This document shows positions 16,315 to 24,442 of a DNA stretch of 64,000 nucleotides, piece by piece (within the stretch, counting starts at the first letter, position 1; every line of letters starts with the position of its first letter). The DNA is from Gemmatimonadales bacterium (GTDB taxonomy: Bacteria > Gemmatimonadota > Glassbacteria > GWA2-58-10): contig JAJRTS010000061.1 of NCBI GenBank assembly GCA_024278175.1, positions 62,001-126,000 of the forward strand, given 5' to 3'. The position numbers and the translations under genes were made by a program. The notes under the pieces are model-generated. The model did no database searches and was not told the DNA's origin. It saw only the letters and a program-made list of their open reading frames with translations.

Positions 16315-17439
16315 ATGATGAAATCCAAGCGGATTCGGCTACCGATCTTTCTCGCTGTAATGATGCTGGCAACCCTGCAGGCCTGCCATCGCGGAGCCAT
16401 GCGGGTTGCCGGTGTTACGCCGGGAGTTTCCCCCGATGTGCGCGTGCGGCTGTTTAACGGCCAGGGGCCCTTGAGCGTCGGCGTGGATGGCGGCGTGCTG
16501 CTGTTCGCGGATTTAGGCAGCGGAGAAAAAATTGTGGCGATCAATCCCGGCGCGGCCTGGTCGGTGGTGCTGTTCGGCCCGGAGGGCGAGTTGCGGGTAG
16601 CCTCGCCCGATGGCCGCGTGAGCAGGCCGCATCCCGATGGGATCAAGGTCTGGGTTCCCGGCGGCAACGGAGTGTTCAAAATCGGCGGCAGGTCGTATCA
16701 CGGTGAATTGTTTGTGCATAACGCGGGCGGAGACAGGATCATGGCTGTCAACCGCCTGCCGCTCGAAGACTACCTTCGCTCGGTGGTGCCCTCGGAGATC
16801 GGCAGCCTGGGGAGCGGAGCGTACCAGGCGCTGAAAGCCCAGGCGGTCTGCGCCCGCAGTTACGCCATGAGCATGATGGCTCAGAACCGCAAGTTCAGCT
16901 ATGACCTTACCGCCGACACCGGCGACCAGGTCTACAAGGGTTACTCCAACGAGCAGCAACTCACGGACAGCGCTGTTTACGAAACCGCCGGGGAATGCCT
17001 GAGCCACGGCGGCCAGGTGGTGGCCAGTTTCTACCACAGTACCTGCGGGGGACGCACGGCCGATCCCGCCGAGGTCTGGGGCGATCAGTTCGCCGAGCGC
17101 AACAAATGGCTGCGCAGTGTGGACGACGGCTCGTGGGACAGCGAGTCGCGCTGGGCAAGCTGGCAGGTAAGCTGGAGCCGTAAGCAGTTGCTGCTCCTGC
17201 TCAAGCAAAACCTGCCGGAGGTGGTCAGGCTCTCCGGTGAGCAGATCGGCGATCCGACCGACCTGGAAGTGGTGAGCAAGGGGCCGTCGAGCCGCAATAC
17301 GCTGCTCAAGGTGACCACGGACAAACGGGTGCTGCAGGTGGCCGGAGACAATATCCGGCGCGCGCTGCGGCAGCCCGACGGCTCCATGCTGCCCAGCACG
17401 ATGTTCGATCTGGAGCTGCAGCGCGGAGGAGCGGGCTGA
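16315..17439 (+). CDS. SpoIID/LytB-domain protein, ended by an in-frame TGA
   Basis: 374 residues up to TGA 17437. A signal or lipoprotein-like start (FLAVMMLATLQACHRG, with a possible lipobox cysteine) is followed by the SpoIID domain: LPLEDYLRSVVPSEIGSLGS contains the conserved catalytic-region glutamate, then ALKAQAVCARSYAMSMM and FYHSTCGGRTADPAEVWG. SpoIID-family proteins are lytic transglycosylases acting on denuded peptidoglycan; versions occur in many non-sporulating bacteria. The family's last motif (GxGHGxGMxQxGA) is missing here but is encoded in the same frame immediately after the TGA (see next feature). The gene starts at the hemL stop. Confidence 0.9.
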   Translation: MMKSKRIRLPIFLAVMMLATLQACHRGAMRVAGVTPGVSPDVRVRLFNGQGPLSVGVDGGVLLFADLGSGEKIVAINPGAAWSVVLFGPEGELRVASPDGRVSRPHPDGIKVWVPGGNGVFKIGGRSYHGELFVHNAGGDRIMAVNRLPLEDYLRSVVPSEIGSLGSGAYQALKAQAVCARSYAMSMMAQNRKFSYDLTADTGDQVYKGYSNEQQLTDSAVYETAGECLSHGGQVVASFYHSTCGGRTADPAEVWGDQFAERNKWLRSVDDGSWDSESRWASWQVSWSRKQLLLLLKQNLPEVVRLSGEQIGDPTDLEVVSKGPSSRNTLLKVTTDKRVLQVAGDNIRRALRQPDGSMLPSTMFDLELQRGGAG

Positions 17440-17586
17440 GTTTCGATCGTGGCCAACGGGCACGGTTTCGGCCACGGGCTGGGGATGTGCCAGAGCGGGG
17501 CCATAGCACGGGCCAACGCGGGCCAGGACTACCGGGAAATTCTCGATCAGTACTTTCCCAAGGCCAAACTTGTGAAGATATATTGA
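17437..17586 (+). other. In-frame continuation of spoIID after the TGA codon
   Basis: Without any frameshift, the codons after TGA 17437-17439 read VSIVANGHGFGHGLGMCQSG and on to YFPKAKLVKIY before a second TGA at 17584. NGHGFGHGLGMCQSGA is the conserved C-terminal SpoIID motif, so this is the true end of the ancestral gene. Nine bases after the first TGA lies a hairpin, GTGGCC...GGCCAC (17449-17475). The stop may be a nonsense mutation (CGA or TGG to TGA), a base-call error, or a recoded codon. No start codon with a ribosome site supports independent translation of this piece. Confidence 0.85.
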
Positions 17587-17607
17587 GTCGCGGAAAGGCA
17601 CAGCTAT

Positions 17608-17648
17608 AAAAAAACAGGGACGGGTTTTAAACCCGCCCCTGTTTTTTT
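17608..17648. terminator. Bidirectional Rho-independent terminator
   Basis: AAAACAGGG-A-CGGGTT/AACCCG-C-CCCTGTTTT forms a stem of about 15 bp with one mismatch, flanked by A residues on the left and seven T residues on the right. It lies between the convergent spoIID and beta-propeller genes and would serve both strands. Confidence 0.92.
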
Positions 17649-17713
17649 ATGATCGTTTTCGGTAAAGCGAACAGCGAGAGCAAGGGTGGAGAAATGCGTG
17701 GCCCGTGAGTGTC

Positions 17714-19954
17714 CTATTTGATTTTCACGGATTTACGGGCCGCGGTAGGGTTGAAAAACCTGTCCCAGGCCCGCACACTCACCGTATGCTCGCCTTTTTC
17801 CCGCGTTTCCAGCTCCACCCTGAATTCTTCCCTGCCGGTATCGAGCAGACTGTCTGTCGGCGCAAGCAGCAGGGCATCCTCCGAGTCCAGGGTCAGTTCC
17901 ACCCGCTCGATGCGGGTAGTGGCGTCTTCCACGCGGAATGTGACCAGCAGTTTGCCCCCTGCCTGCACGGTAACTTTCAGGTTCCTGACAGCCGGCGGCG
18001 TGTTGTCCACGAAAAACGGAGCGCTGAGCCGCTCGGCAACCTGGGCGCGGCCGGCCGGGTTATCCAGTGAGTCGTATGCAGCTACTTTGAGCACGTAGCG
18101 GCCATCGGCGATATTCTCCGTGTCGAAAATAACAGAGTTGGTTTTGATCTTCCGGGCCAGCGGACGCCAGTTGCTTTCATCGATTCCACGGTAATAAACG
18201 CTGTAGCCCAGACGGTCCCCGTTGGCGTCGTTGGCGTTCCAGCCCGCCATTCTCATCCTGCGCTCGTAGTCCTTCTTGCCCTGGAACGGATTATCCGTGG
18301 AGCCGTTGCTTTTTTTGTCCATCAGTTGAGCTACTTCCCGCGGATATCGCTTGTTGGAGCCGCCATCGTCCAGTAGTGGCGATGAGCCCGGCTTGATATA
18401 CATTCCCTGGGGCATGAACCGCACCGGGCTGATCATCGGAGCGCGGTTACGCCTGAGATACGATACGGTTACCTCGTTCAGCGCGGGAGTGCGCCCGGAG
18501 TTGTTGGTCTCCATCTCGACCCGCCACTGGAAATTACGACGGGCGGGTGAGACCAGCGCCTCGTCCGCGCTGCCGCTTAAAGGGGGTGACCACGGGCTCC
18601 AGGTGGTGTCCGGTTTGTCGGTATTGCCGCTGCGGGTGCGGAAAATGATCCTGGTCCCCGGCGGCGTGCGTCCCAGCCAGGTCAGCCGTCCCCAACTGGC
18701 GGGGATACCGGCCTGCTGAACCTGGCTGGTGAACGTGCCCTTGCGCGAGTAGCCTTGCTCCAGCGCATGAACCCGGCCGGGGTTACCGGTGCAGATCAGC
18801 GTTCTGTCGCCGATTGCCAGGTAGCCCGTGGCATCGCCGCCGCCGAATCTGTTGATCAGGGTCAACTCGCCGCGGTTGTCGATTTTATACAGGCTGCGCT
18901 TGTCCTTGGAGGCCACGAACAGGGCCTGACCATCGCCGGCGAGCCCCAGGGACATGATCGCATCGCCTGCCTCGCGCCAGATCCGGGTGACAAACCTGTC
19001 GCGGTCGAAAAAGTAGATTTCGCTGGTTGTCTGCGGAGCGATCCGCATCGATGGCGGACGTATGACCAAGCCGCGCTTGAGCTCATCGGCCTCTTTGTGC
19101 TCCTGTTGCTGATTGCCGCTCTTGTTTTTTTCGTTGGCGTCGCTGGGCTGGGAGAACATGTTCTGGCCCTGATCACCGGCCGCCTTGATCTCGAACGCGG
19201 CCACGAACAGGTTGTTCTCCTTGTCGACCACTATCGAGCGCATGTCCTTGAGCGGGCTGTCGTAGATAATCGAAACCCGGCCGCCGGGAGTGACTTCGTA
19301 GAGCAAAGCGCTGCCGCTGGAGCCGGCGAGCAGGTTGCCGTGGCGGTCCAGGGCGAGCGAGATGATATGTGTTTCGTCCGAGTCCAGAATGACTTTGCCC
19401 TGGTGAGGGCCGGTCACTTTGTAAACCTTACCTTTAAAGCCGGTTGCCAGATAGAGCTCGCCGCCGGGGCCGGAGAGCATCTTCCAGATATATTTTTCCT
19501 CCGGGTCGAAATAGACCTCGGCGGGCTGCTTGCCGCCGGGCAATCGGTAGATCCGTCCCTCCGGCGAGGCTCCGACGTACAGGTCGCCGTCAGGCGTAAC
19601 CGCCAGGGCCATCACTTCCGGCTCCAGCGCATCGTAGGCCAGCGAGGTATCCCCGGCGGCGTCAAGGTGCAGCACCAGGCCATCGTGGCCCGTACCCAGG
19701 TACACTCCGCCGCGCCCGTCCGGGGCCATCGCCCAGATAAACGGCACACCGGGAGTGGGGAGTACTTTTACCTCCGGGGCCAGTGTCAGCGACTCGTTGG
19801 CCAGGATCGAAATTTCCTCGGTTTCACCGCTGAGAAAGTCCTTCCTGCTGTCGGTTTTCCAGAACCGGACCCCGTCGGCCAGGGCCGATGTCGCCACAAT
19901 CGCAGACAGGATGAGGACAATAATCCGCGCAGATTTATACAAGCCGGCCTCCAT
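17714..19954 (-). CDS. Secreted beta-propeller protein
   Basis: 746 residues with a signal peptide (IVLILSAIVATSALA). Residues 70-400 contain repeated blades such as GRGGVYLGTGHDGLVLHLD, TPDGDLYVGASPEGRIYRL and RHGNLLAGSSGSALLYEV, a seven-bladed-propeller style pattern. A polar Gln/Glu/Lys/Asn-rich insertion (near 280-295) interrupts the blades. The C-terminal third has Ig/fibronectin-like beta units (WRVEMETNNSGRTPALNEVTVSY; HTVSVRAWDRFFNPTAARKS). No catalytic motif is seen. It starts 26 bases after the S55-like gene stop, so the two are probably cotranscribed and may act together in the periplasm or at the surface. Function unknown. Confidence 0.8.
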   Translation of the reverse strand: MEAGLYKSARIIVLILSAIVATSALADGVRFWKTDSRKDFLSGETEEISILANESLTLAPEVKVLPTPGVPFIWAMAPDGRGGVYLGTGHDGLVLHLDAAGDTSLAYDALEPEVMALAVTPDGDLYVGASPEGRIYRLPGGKQPAEVYFDPEEKYIWKMLSGPGGELYLATGFKGKVYKVTGPHQGKVILDSDETHIISLALDRHGNLLAGSSGSALLYEVTPGGRVSIIYDSPLKDMRSIVVDKENNLFVAAFEIKAAGDQGQNMFSQPSDANEKNKSGNQQQEHKEADELKRGLVIRPPSMRIAPQTTSEIYFFDRDRFVTRIWREAGDAIMSLGLAGDGQALFVASKDKRSLYKIDNRGELTLINRFGGGDATGYLAIGDRTLICTGNPGRVHALEQGYSRKGTFTSQVQQAGIPASWGRLTWLGRTPPGTRIIFRTRSGNTDKPDTTWSPWSPPLSGSADEALVSPARRNFQWRVEMETNNSGRTPALNEVTVSYLRRNRAPMISPVRFMPQGMYIKPGSSPLLDDGGSNKRYPREVAQLMDKKSNGSTDNPFQGKKDYERRMRMAGWNANDANGDRLGYSVYYRGIDESNWRPLARKIKTNSVIFDTENIADGRYVLKVAAYDSLDNPAGRAQVAERLSAPFFVDNTPPAVRNLKVTVQAGGKLLVTFRVEDATTRIERVELTLDSEDALLLAPTDSLLDTGREEFRVELETREKGEHTVSVRAWDRFFNPTAARKSVKIK

Positions 19955-19980
19955 CGTTTTTACACGTAATCGTCTGGAAT

Positions 19981-21825
19981 TCAGGGTTTCGGTTTGAGCG
20001 TAAGCTGGATTACCCGAAACCCGTTGAGTACGTAGTCAGTGGGTTTGGCGAACTCAGCCACGGTTTTGTCGTTGAGCGGCAGGGTGACGCCGGAAAACTT
20101 CCGGGACTTAAGCATCGACCACACCGATCCGGGAAGCTCGGGCATCTCTTTGCCGCCCAGGACCAATCCCCGATCCATCGTGAATGCCTTTACATATAGA
20201 TAATTATTTTTGCGTGCCTTATTGATCAGTCCCACCAGCTCCTCGATATTCTTGTAGAGAAACCGTCCGGGTGAAAGCTGGAATTCCGCGCGGGTGATAT
20301 AAGCTCCGGAACCGACAAGCAGGAACAGCCGGGTTTCCACGTCCGTCCGCGGGGCGACAATGGTGAAACGCTCATGATATTCGGCTGTGACAAACGGGTC
20401 GAGAGTGACATCGACAACCACCGTGTCGCCGGGAAAAAGCTCATCGCTATCGACCTGTACCCCGGCCACACTGGCACGCGGCAGGCCCTCGGAGACCTCA
20501 AAATTGAACTCGATGCGCCGCACGTCCGCCGGACCGTAGACGTTGCCATAGAGGTACTGCATGGTCATGATCACCTGCTGCAGGAACTCGGTTGTGGAGG
20601 CGGGGCCGGTGAACATGTTTTCGATATTCACCGGCGGAGTACCGTCTATCTCCACGGAGCCCCTTACCTTGAGCGTCTGGTCCGATACCGTGTTGCCGGC
20701 CTCGCTGAGCGAGTTTAACGCGGTGATCGCCGTCAGCACGGGCGAGAGCATCTTATGACGGATCATCTCATAGCTGAATTTTTGCCCGGGCAGGTTGGGC
20801 AGCTTAAGAGAAATCTCCATGGGTACCATTTTCGGCTGTGCGCCGATAACGCCGAAAATGCCGTTGGTATGGTCGCCCCGGATGCTGCCCATGAAATCCG
20901 TGGTATTGGAGATCTTGAACGAGCTCGACACGTTGGGCAGAACAGTTACTATCTCCGCGGCGGTCATCGGGAAATCCACCGGACCGAATTGCAGGAACGG
21001 ATGGCCGAAAGCCAGCACCCGATCCCCATCGCGATAGGTCAGCGTACCGGTCGCGGCCAGGGAAAGATCGCCGCGGACAAGCTGGGCCGCAACCGCCGAG
21101 CCCGGTTGCAACGTAGGGTCATCGGGCCTGACCGTTTTTGCTCCAGAGCTGGCTCCGCCGGAGAGCGAAACCAGTCCAAGTCTGTCGAAAAAACTGCCGT
21201 AACGCTCCAGTACAGCCGGACTGCAGCCGGAAAATGTGAGCGGAATACGCAGCCTGCTCAGCGGGGCGCCGCCGGCAGCGGAGCTGCCCGCCGCGGGTCC
21301 GGCCCGGTTATCCCCACCCAGCAGGGGATTGGGCGGAGCGCTGAAGGGATCGAAACGGGCGGGTGTGTTCCCGGCCGGGCCCGTGGCCGCCGCGCTTTGC
21401 GCGGCGGCGGCGCCCCTGGTTGCCGTCACGGTTTTTTCAATCTCCAGCATCTGCTCGATCGGCGTGATACCGCAGATCGGGTCCTTGCTGAACTGGAACC
21501 CGTAGGCCAGGGCTCCGATCAGCTTGCCGTCGATATAGATCGGGCTGCCGCTCATCCCGGCGATCACGCCGGTGTGGCGGAGGCGTTCGCCCTGGAGTTC
21601 GGCGAGGAAAATATCTTTTTTCGGCAGGAAATTTTTCAAGGTACCGATAATCTTGACCTCGAAGCGCTCGATACTGTCGCCCTGGAACACGGAGAGGCCG
21701 TAGCCCTGCATACCGGGAGCGACCTCGGAGGCCGGCATGATCTGCTGGGAGGCATGCAAAGCCGCGGCGGCGTGGATCAGCAGCAAAAGCGCCAATATTA
21801 TAAACTTCGGCATAACTATGCTCAT
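19981..21825 (-). CDS. SpoIVB-like peptidase S55 domain protein
   Basis: 614 residues with a signal peptide (FIILALLLLIHAAAALHA). GVIAGMSGSPIYIDGKLIGA (residues 87-105) is the serine-protease motif of the SpoIVB S55 family, followed by FSKDPICGITPIEQML, which aligns with the SpoIVB segment after the catalytic serine. AFGHPFLQFGPVDFPMT supplies a conserved histidine. A Pro/Ala/Gly-rich linker (about residues 130-185) is encoded by hairpin-rich DNA. In Bacillus SpoIVB triggers a sporulation signal; here, in a Gram-negative with no other sporulation genes visible, a periplasmic processing role is only inferred. The C-terminal half (beta-rich) is unassigned. Confidence 0.82.
   Translation of the reverse strand: MSIVMPKFIILALLLLIHAAAALHASQQIMPASEVAPGMQGYGLSVFQGDSIERFEVKIIGTLKNFLPKKDIFLAELQGERLRHTGVIAGMSGSPIYIDGKLIGALAYGFQFSKDPICGITPIEQMLEIEKTVTATRGAAAAQSAAATGPAGNTPARFDPFSAPPNPLLGGDNRAGPAAGSSAAGGAPLSRLRIPLTFSGCSPAVLERYGSFFDRLGLVSLSGGASSGAKTVRPDDPTLQPGSAVAAQLVRGDLSLAATGTLTYRDGDRVLAFGHPFLQFGPVDFPMTAAEIVTVLPNVSSSFKISNTTDFMGSIRGDHTNGIFGVIGAQPKMVPMEISLKLPNLPGQKFSYEMIRHKMLSPVLTAITALNSLSEAGNTVSDQTLKVRGSVEIDGTPPVNIENMFTGPASTTEFLQQVIMTMQYLYGNVYGPADVRRIEFNFEVSEGLPRASVAGVQVDSDELFPGDTVVVDVTLDPFVTAEYHERFTIVAPRTDVETRLFLLVGSGAYITRAEFQLSPGRFLYKNIEELVGLINKARKNNYLYVKAFTMDRGLVLGGKEMPELPGSVWSMLKSRKFSGVTLPLNDKTVAEFAKPTDYVLNGFRVIQLTLKPKP
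21274..21408. repeat. Perfect hairpins inside the S55 coding sequence
   Basis: Two compact perfect hairpins lie in the linker-encoding part of the S55 gene: GGCAGC-GGA-GCTGCC (21274-21288) and GCCGCCGCGC-TTT-GCGCGGCGGC (21386-21408, ten base pairs with a three-base loop). The first is centred on GCGGAGC, a one-base variant of the GCGAAGC core seen in batD. Both fall in the Ala/Gly/Pro linker and keep the frame open. Confidence 0.75.
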
Positions 21826-22079
21826 TTCCGTTCGGTTCCGTTAAGCGTTGATCAGTCTGAATGTAGCAAGTTAGCCGTGAGCTGGACGTCTGTCAACTGT
21901 CAACAAGGAGGGCCGTGAGATTTTTTACACACGCCAACATCTTTTGGAATGTAATGCAGTTATGATTGCGCCCAGGGACAATTCGCTTTGAATATGCTTT
22001 GTCGGCCCGGTCAGTACAGACTATAGCGGCTGAGTTCAATAACAGCCGGGAGTGCAATTGTTCACTGGTAGTTGATTGG
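21826..22079. other. Intergenic region between two minus-strand genes
   Basis: About 250 bases between the S55-like gene and the NhaC gene upstream of it on the minus strand. It must contain the promoter of the S55/propeller pair unless they are read from nhaC. I see no clear terminator hairpin with a T tract for nhaC, no ORF with coding character and no repeat. Confidence 0.4.
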
Positions 22080-23990
22080 CTACCGGATGGGAAATGGCGC
22101 TTTGCGGCCAAGGAAGCGGACAACGAGTAGCAGGGCTGCGACCACTACGAGGTTGGCGATCCAGGGATTGAGCAGCCCGAGTCCGGCGGGAACGTACCCC
22201 AGCAACACGGCCACTGCCCCCACTGTCAGGCTGTAGGGCAGTTGGGTGCGCACGTGATCCACATGGTCCGAGCCGGACGACATCGAGCTCATGATCGTGG
22301 TATCGCTGATCGGGCTGCAGTGGTCGCCGAATACCGAGCCGGAGAGGATCGCCCCGACAGTGCCGAGCATGGTCAACTCCACGGCGGCCGCGCCCAGGCC
22401 GGCGTCTAGCGGCAGGTGATAGGCCAGCGGGATTATCAGCGGCGTCAGGATCGCCATCGTGCCCCAGCTTGTACCGGTGGAGAAAGAGGTGAATGCGGCA
22501 AGCACGAAAGTAATCGCGGGCAGCATGCCCGGGCTGAGTATCCGCCTGGTGATTGTCAGCAGATAGGTGGCTGTTTCAAGCTCCGTGCAGACGATCTGGA
22601 TTACCCGGGCCAGGGTCAGGATCACCATCGCCAGGATCAGCGACTTGAACCCCACCAGGAACGCGTCCATCGCCTCCCGGACGCTAAGCAGCCGCTGGAT
22701 GAAAATCAGCACCAGGCTGGAAAAAACTCCGGCGAACGCGGCCCAGATCAGCACCTGGAAGGGGTCGGCGGAACCGACGATGTTATAGAGAGTGGGGTCC
22801 GCGCCGCTGGCGGCTACCGCGCTCTGGCCGCTTCTGTAAAGCCCGGTCACCAGCACCAGACTCATCACGCCAATCGGCGCCAGGGCGTTGTACCAGCGGT
22901 GCGGGGCGTGGGTGGGTGGCTCCAGGCGTTGCATCTCCTCGTCCAGCAGGGGCTGGGCGCCCGGGGCCATCAGGCGCCCCGTTGTCAATGCACGGGTTTC
23001 GGCCTTGAGCATGGGGCCGTAATCGCGGCCGCTGATGATGATTATCAGCACAAACAGCAGGCAGGCCCAGGAATAGAAGTTAAACGGCAGGGCCTTGAGG
23101 AACATCCAGTATGCGCTCTGATCCAGCCCCAGGCCGTCGATCGCGGCGCTCAGCAGGGCCAGTTCGTAGCCGATCCACGTGGAGATCAGCGCGACACTGG
23201 TCACCGGCGCGGCGGTGGAGTCCACAATGAAGCTCAGTTTTTCGCGGCTGACTTTCATCTTGTCCGTGAACGGCCGCATCGTGTTGCCGACCATCAGCGT
23301 GTTCGAGTAGTCGTCGAAAAAAATCAGCAGGCCGATTAACCATGTGCTGAACTGGCTCATCTTTCTGCTCACAGCCAGCCGGGAGAGCGCTTCTACCAGC
23401 CCCGCGGCTCCGCCGCTGCGGGTGATCAGGCCCACCATCCCGCCGAGAGTCATGCTGAAAATGATTATCCTCACATGGTCCGGATCGGTCATCGCCCGCA
23501 CAAGGTAGGTGTCGATCAGCCGGGTGATCCCGGTCCAGGGGTTCAGGCCCTGAATGATTGTCACCCCCATCCAGATGCCGAAAAACAGCGCGGGCAGCAC
23601 CTGCCTGAACGCAAGCGCCAGCAGGATCGCCAGCAGGGGAGGCAGGATAGTGAACCAACCGGGCCAGACCCGCACCGTTTGCACCATTTTACGCCCGTCC
23701 CGGCTGAGATGGATTACGTAATTGCCGAAACCACCGAAGCCCAACGTGGCCATCCCCTGCTCGTCGATAACCGTATCGATCACGGTTTCCCCGTCGCCGT
23801 CAACAACTTTCAGCGCCGCCCCGCTCCAGGCGCTGTCGGCACGCATCTTAAGCGGCACACCGGCGAAAACCATTTTCGGAAGCGCCAGAGAGCCGCGCCC
23901 GCCGCCGGCGATCAGGTTCCCTGGCGAGAAAACTCCCGCGCTCAGGGCGGCAAGAATCAGCAGGAATGTCAATGGTTGGAAATAACGCAT
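22080..23990 (-). CDS. nhaC: NhaC-family Na+/H+ antiporter with extra N-terminal domain
   Basis: 636 residues. The last 520 are an NhaC-family antiporter with about 11-12 membrane helices; signatures include FFDDYSNTLMVGNTMRP, STAAPVTSVALISTWIGYE, FSTGTSWGTMAILTPLIIPL and GSVFGDHCSPISDTTIMSS. The first 110 residues are unusual: a signal-like helix (FLLILAALSAGVFSPG) and a beta-rich domain (LPKMVFAGVPLKMRADSAW, FGNYVIHLSRDGRKMVQTVRVW) that would lie outside the inner membrane before the first transport helix. It exchanges sodium (or another cation or amino-acid substrate in some homologues) for protons. Confidence 0.88.
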   Translation of the reverse strand: MRYFQPLTFLLILAALSAGVFSPGNLIAGGGRGSLALPKMVFAGVPLKMRADSAWSGAALKVVDGDGETVIDTVIDEQGMATLGFGGFGNYVIHLSRDGRKMVQTVRVWPGWFTILPPLLAILLALAFRQVLPALFFGIWMGVTIIQGLNPWTGITRLIDTYLVRAMTDPDHVRIIIFSMTLGGMVGLITRSGGAAGLVEALSRLAVSRKMSQFSTWLIGLLIFFDDYSNTLMVGNTMRPFTDKMKVSREKLSFIVDSTAAPVTSVALISTWIGYELALLSAAIDGLGLDQSAYWMFLKALPFNFYSWACLLFVLIIIISGRDYGPMLKAETRALTTGRLMAPGAQPLLDEEMQRLEPPTHAPHRWYNALAPIGVMSLVLVTGLYRSGQSAVAASGADPTLYNIVGSADPFQVLIWAAFAGVFSSLVLIFIQRLLSVREAMDAFLVGFKSLILAMVILTLARVIQIVCTELETATYLLTITRRILSPGMLPAITFVLAAFTSFSTGTSWGTMAILTPLIIPLAYHLPLDAGLGAAAVELTMLGTVGAILSGSVFGDHCSPISDTTIMSSMSSGSDHVDHVRTQLPYSLTVGAVAVLLGYVPAGLGLLNPWIANLVVVAALLLVVRFLGRKAPFPIR

Positions 23991-24442
23991 CAGCTGAGAT
24001 GAGTGCTCAAGTTTATGATAAACGGCAAAGCGCCGCGGTCATGTTTGATCCGAGCAGTAAATCTACCCGGCTGAACTCAGATTGTCAAAGAACTCTCTTC
24101 AGGGCCGCCCCAGCAAGACATTCAACGACCATGAAATTAATATATTTTCCCGCTGTCAGGGGCAGGTGAATTGGCCTTGGGCCGACCCTTGAGAGCTGAA
24201 TTCTGCCGGCGACCGTTTTGCAGGCGCGCTGCTAAACGCGTGTTGTAAAGGGGAAAACCATATATATCGTGGCAGCTTCTTGACTTGAACCGCTGGATGA
24301 ACAATAATAAACCAGTTGGAAAAATGCTTTCAAAGTATTAAATAATGAGGGTTTGCCGCCGAGGTCGTCTGCCGCGGCTATCTGCCCGCCGCCAGTCACG
24401 TCTTAAAATCGCCGCTGAAACGCACCGGGAGAGCCTGGCCCC
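23991..24442. other. Divergent intergenic region, 452 bases
   Basis: This gap separates nhaC (minus) from the acidic membrane protein gene (plus). It holds a good sigma-70 type promoter for the plus strand (24280-24308, listed separately). The rest, including an AT-rich patch near 24130-24150 (ATTAATATATTTTCC), shows no ORF with coding character, no tRNA and no strong hairpin. Confidence 0.5.
24280..24308 (+). promoter_or_regulatory. Sigma-70 type promoter
   Basis: TTGACT (24280-24285) and AATAAT (24303-24308) are separated by 17 bases, matching TTGACA/TATAAT at ten of twelve positions. It would place the transcript start near 24315, leaving about 130 bases of leader before ATG 24443. Confidence 0.65.

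Noticed and set aside
17437-17475. Selenocysteine insertion at the spoIID TGA
   Set aside because: A hairpin does follow at nine bases, but the position is not a known redox or catalytic site in the family and no selenoprotein gene is nearby. Kept only as a minor option.
18755-19969. 404-residue plus-strand ORF opposite the beta-propeller gene
   Set aside because: No domain and typical antisense composition; the minus strand has a signal peptide and propeller repeats.
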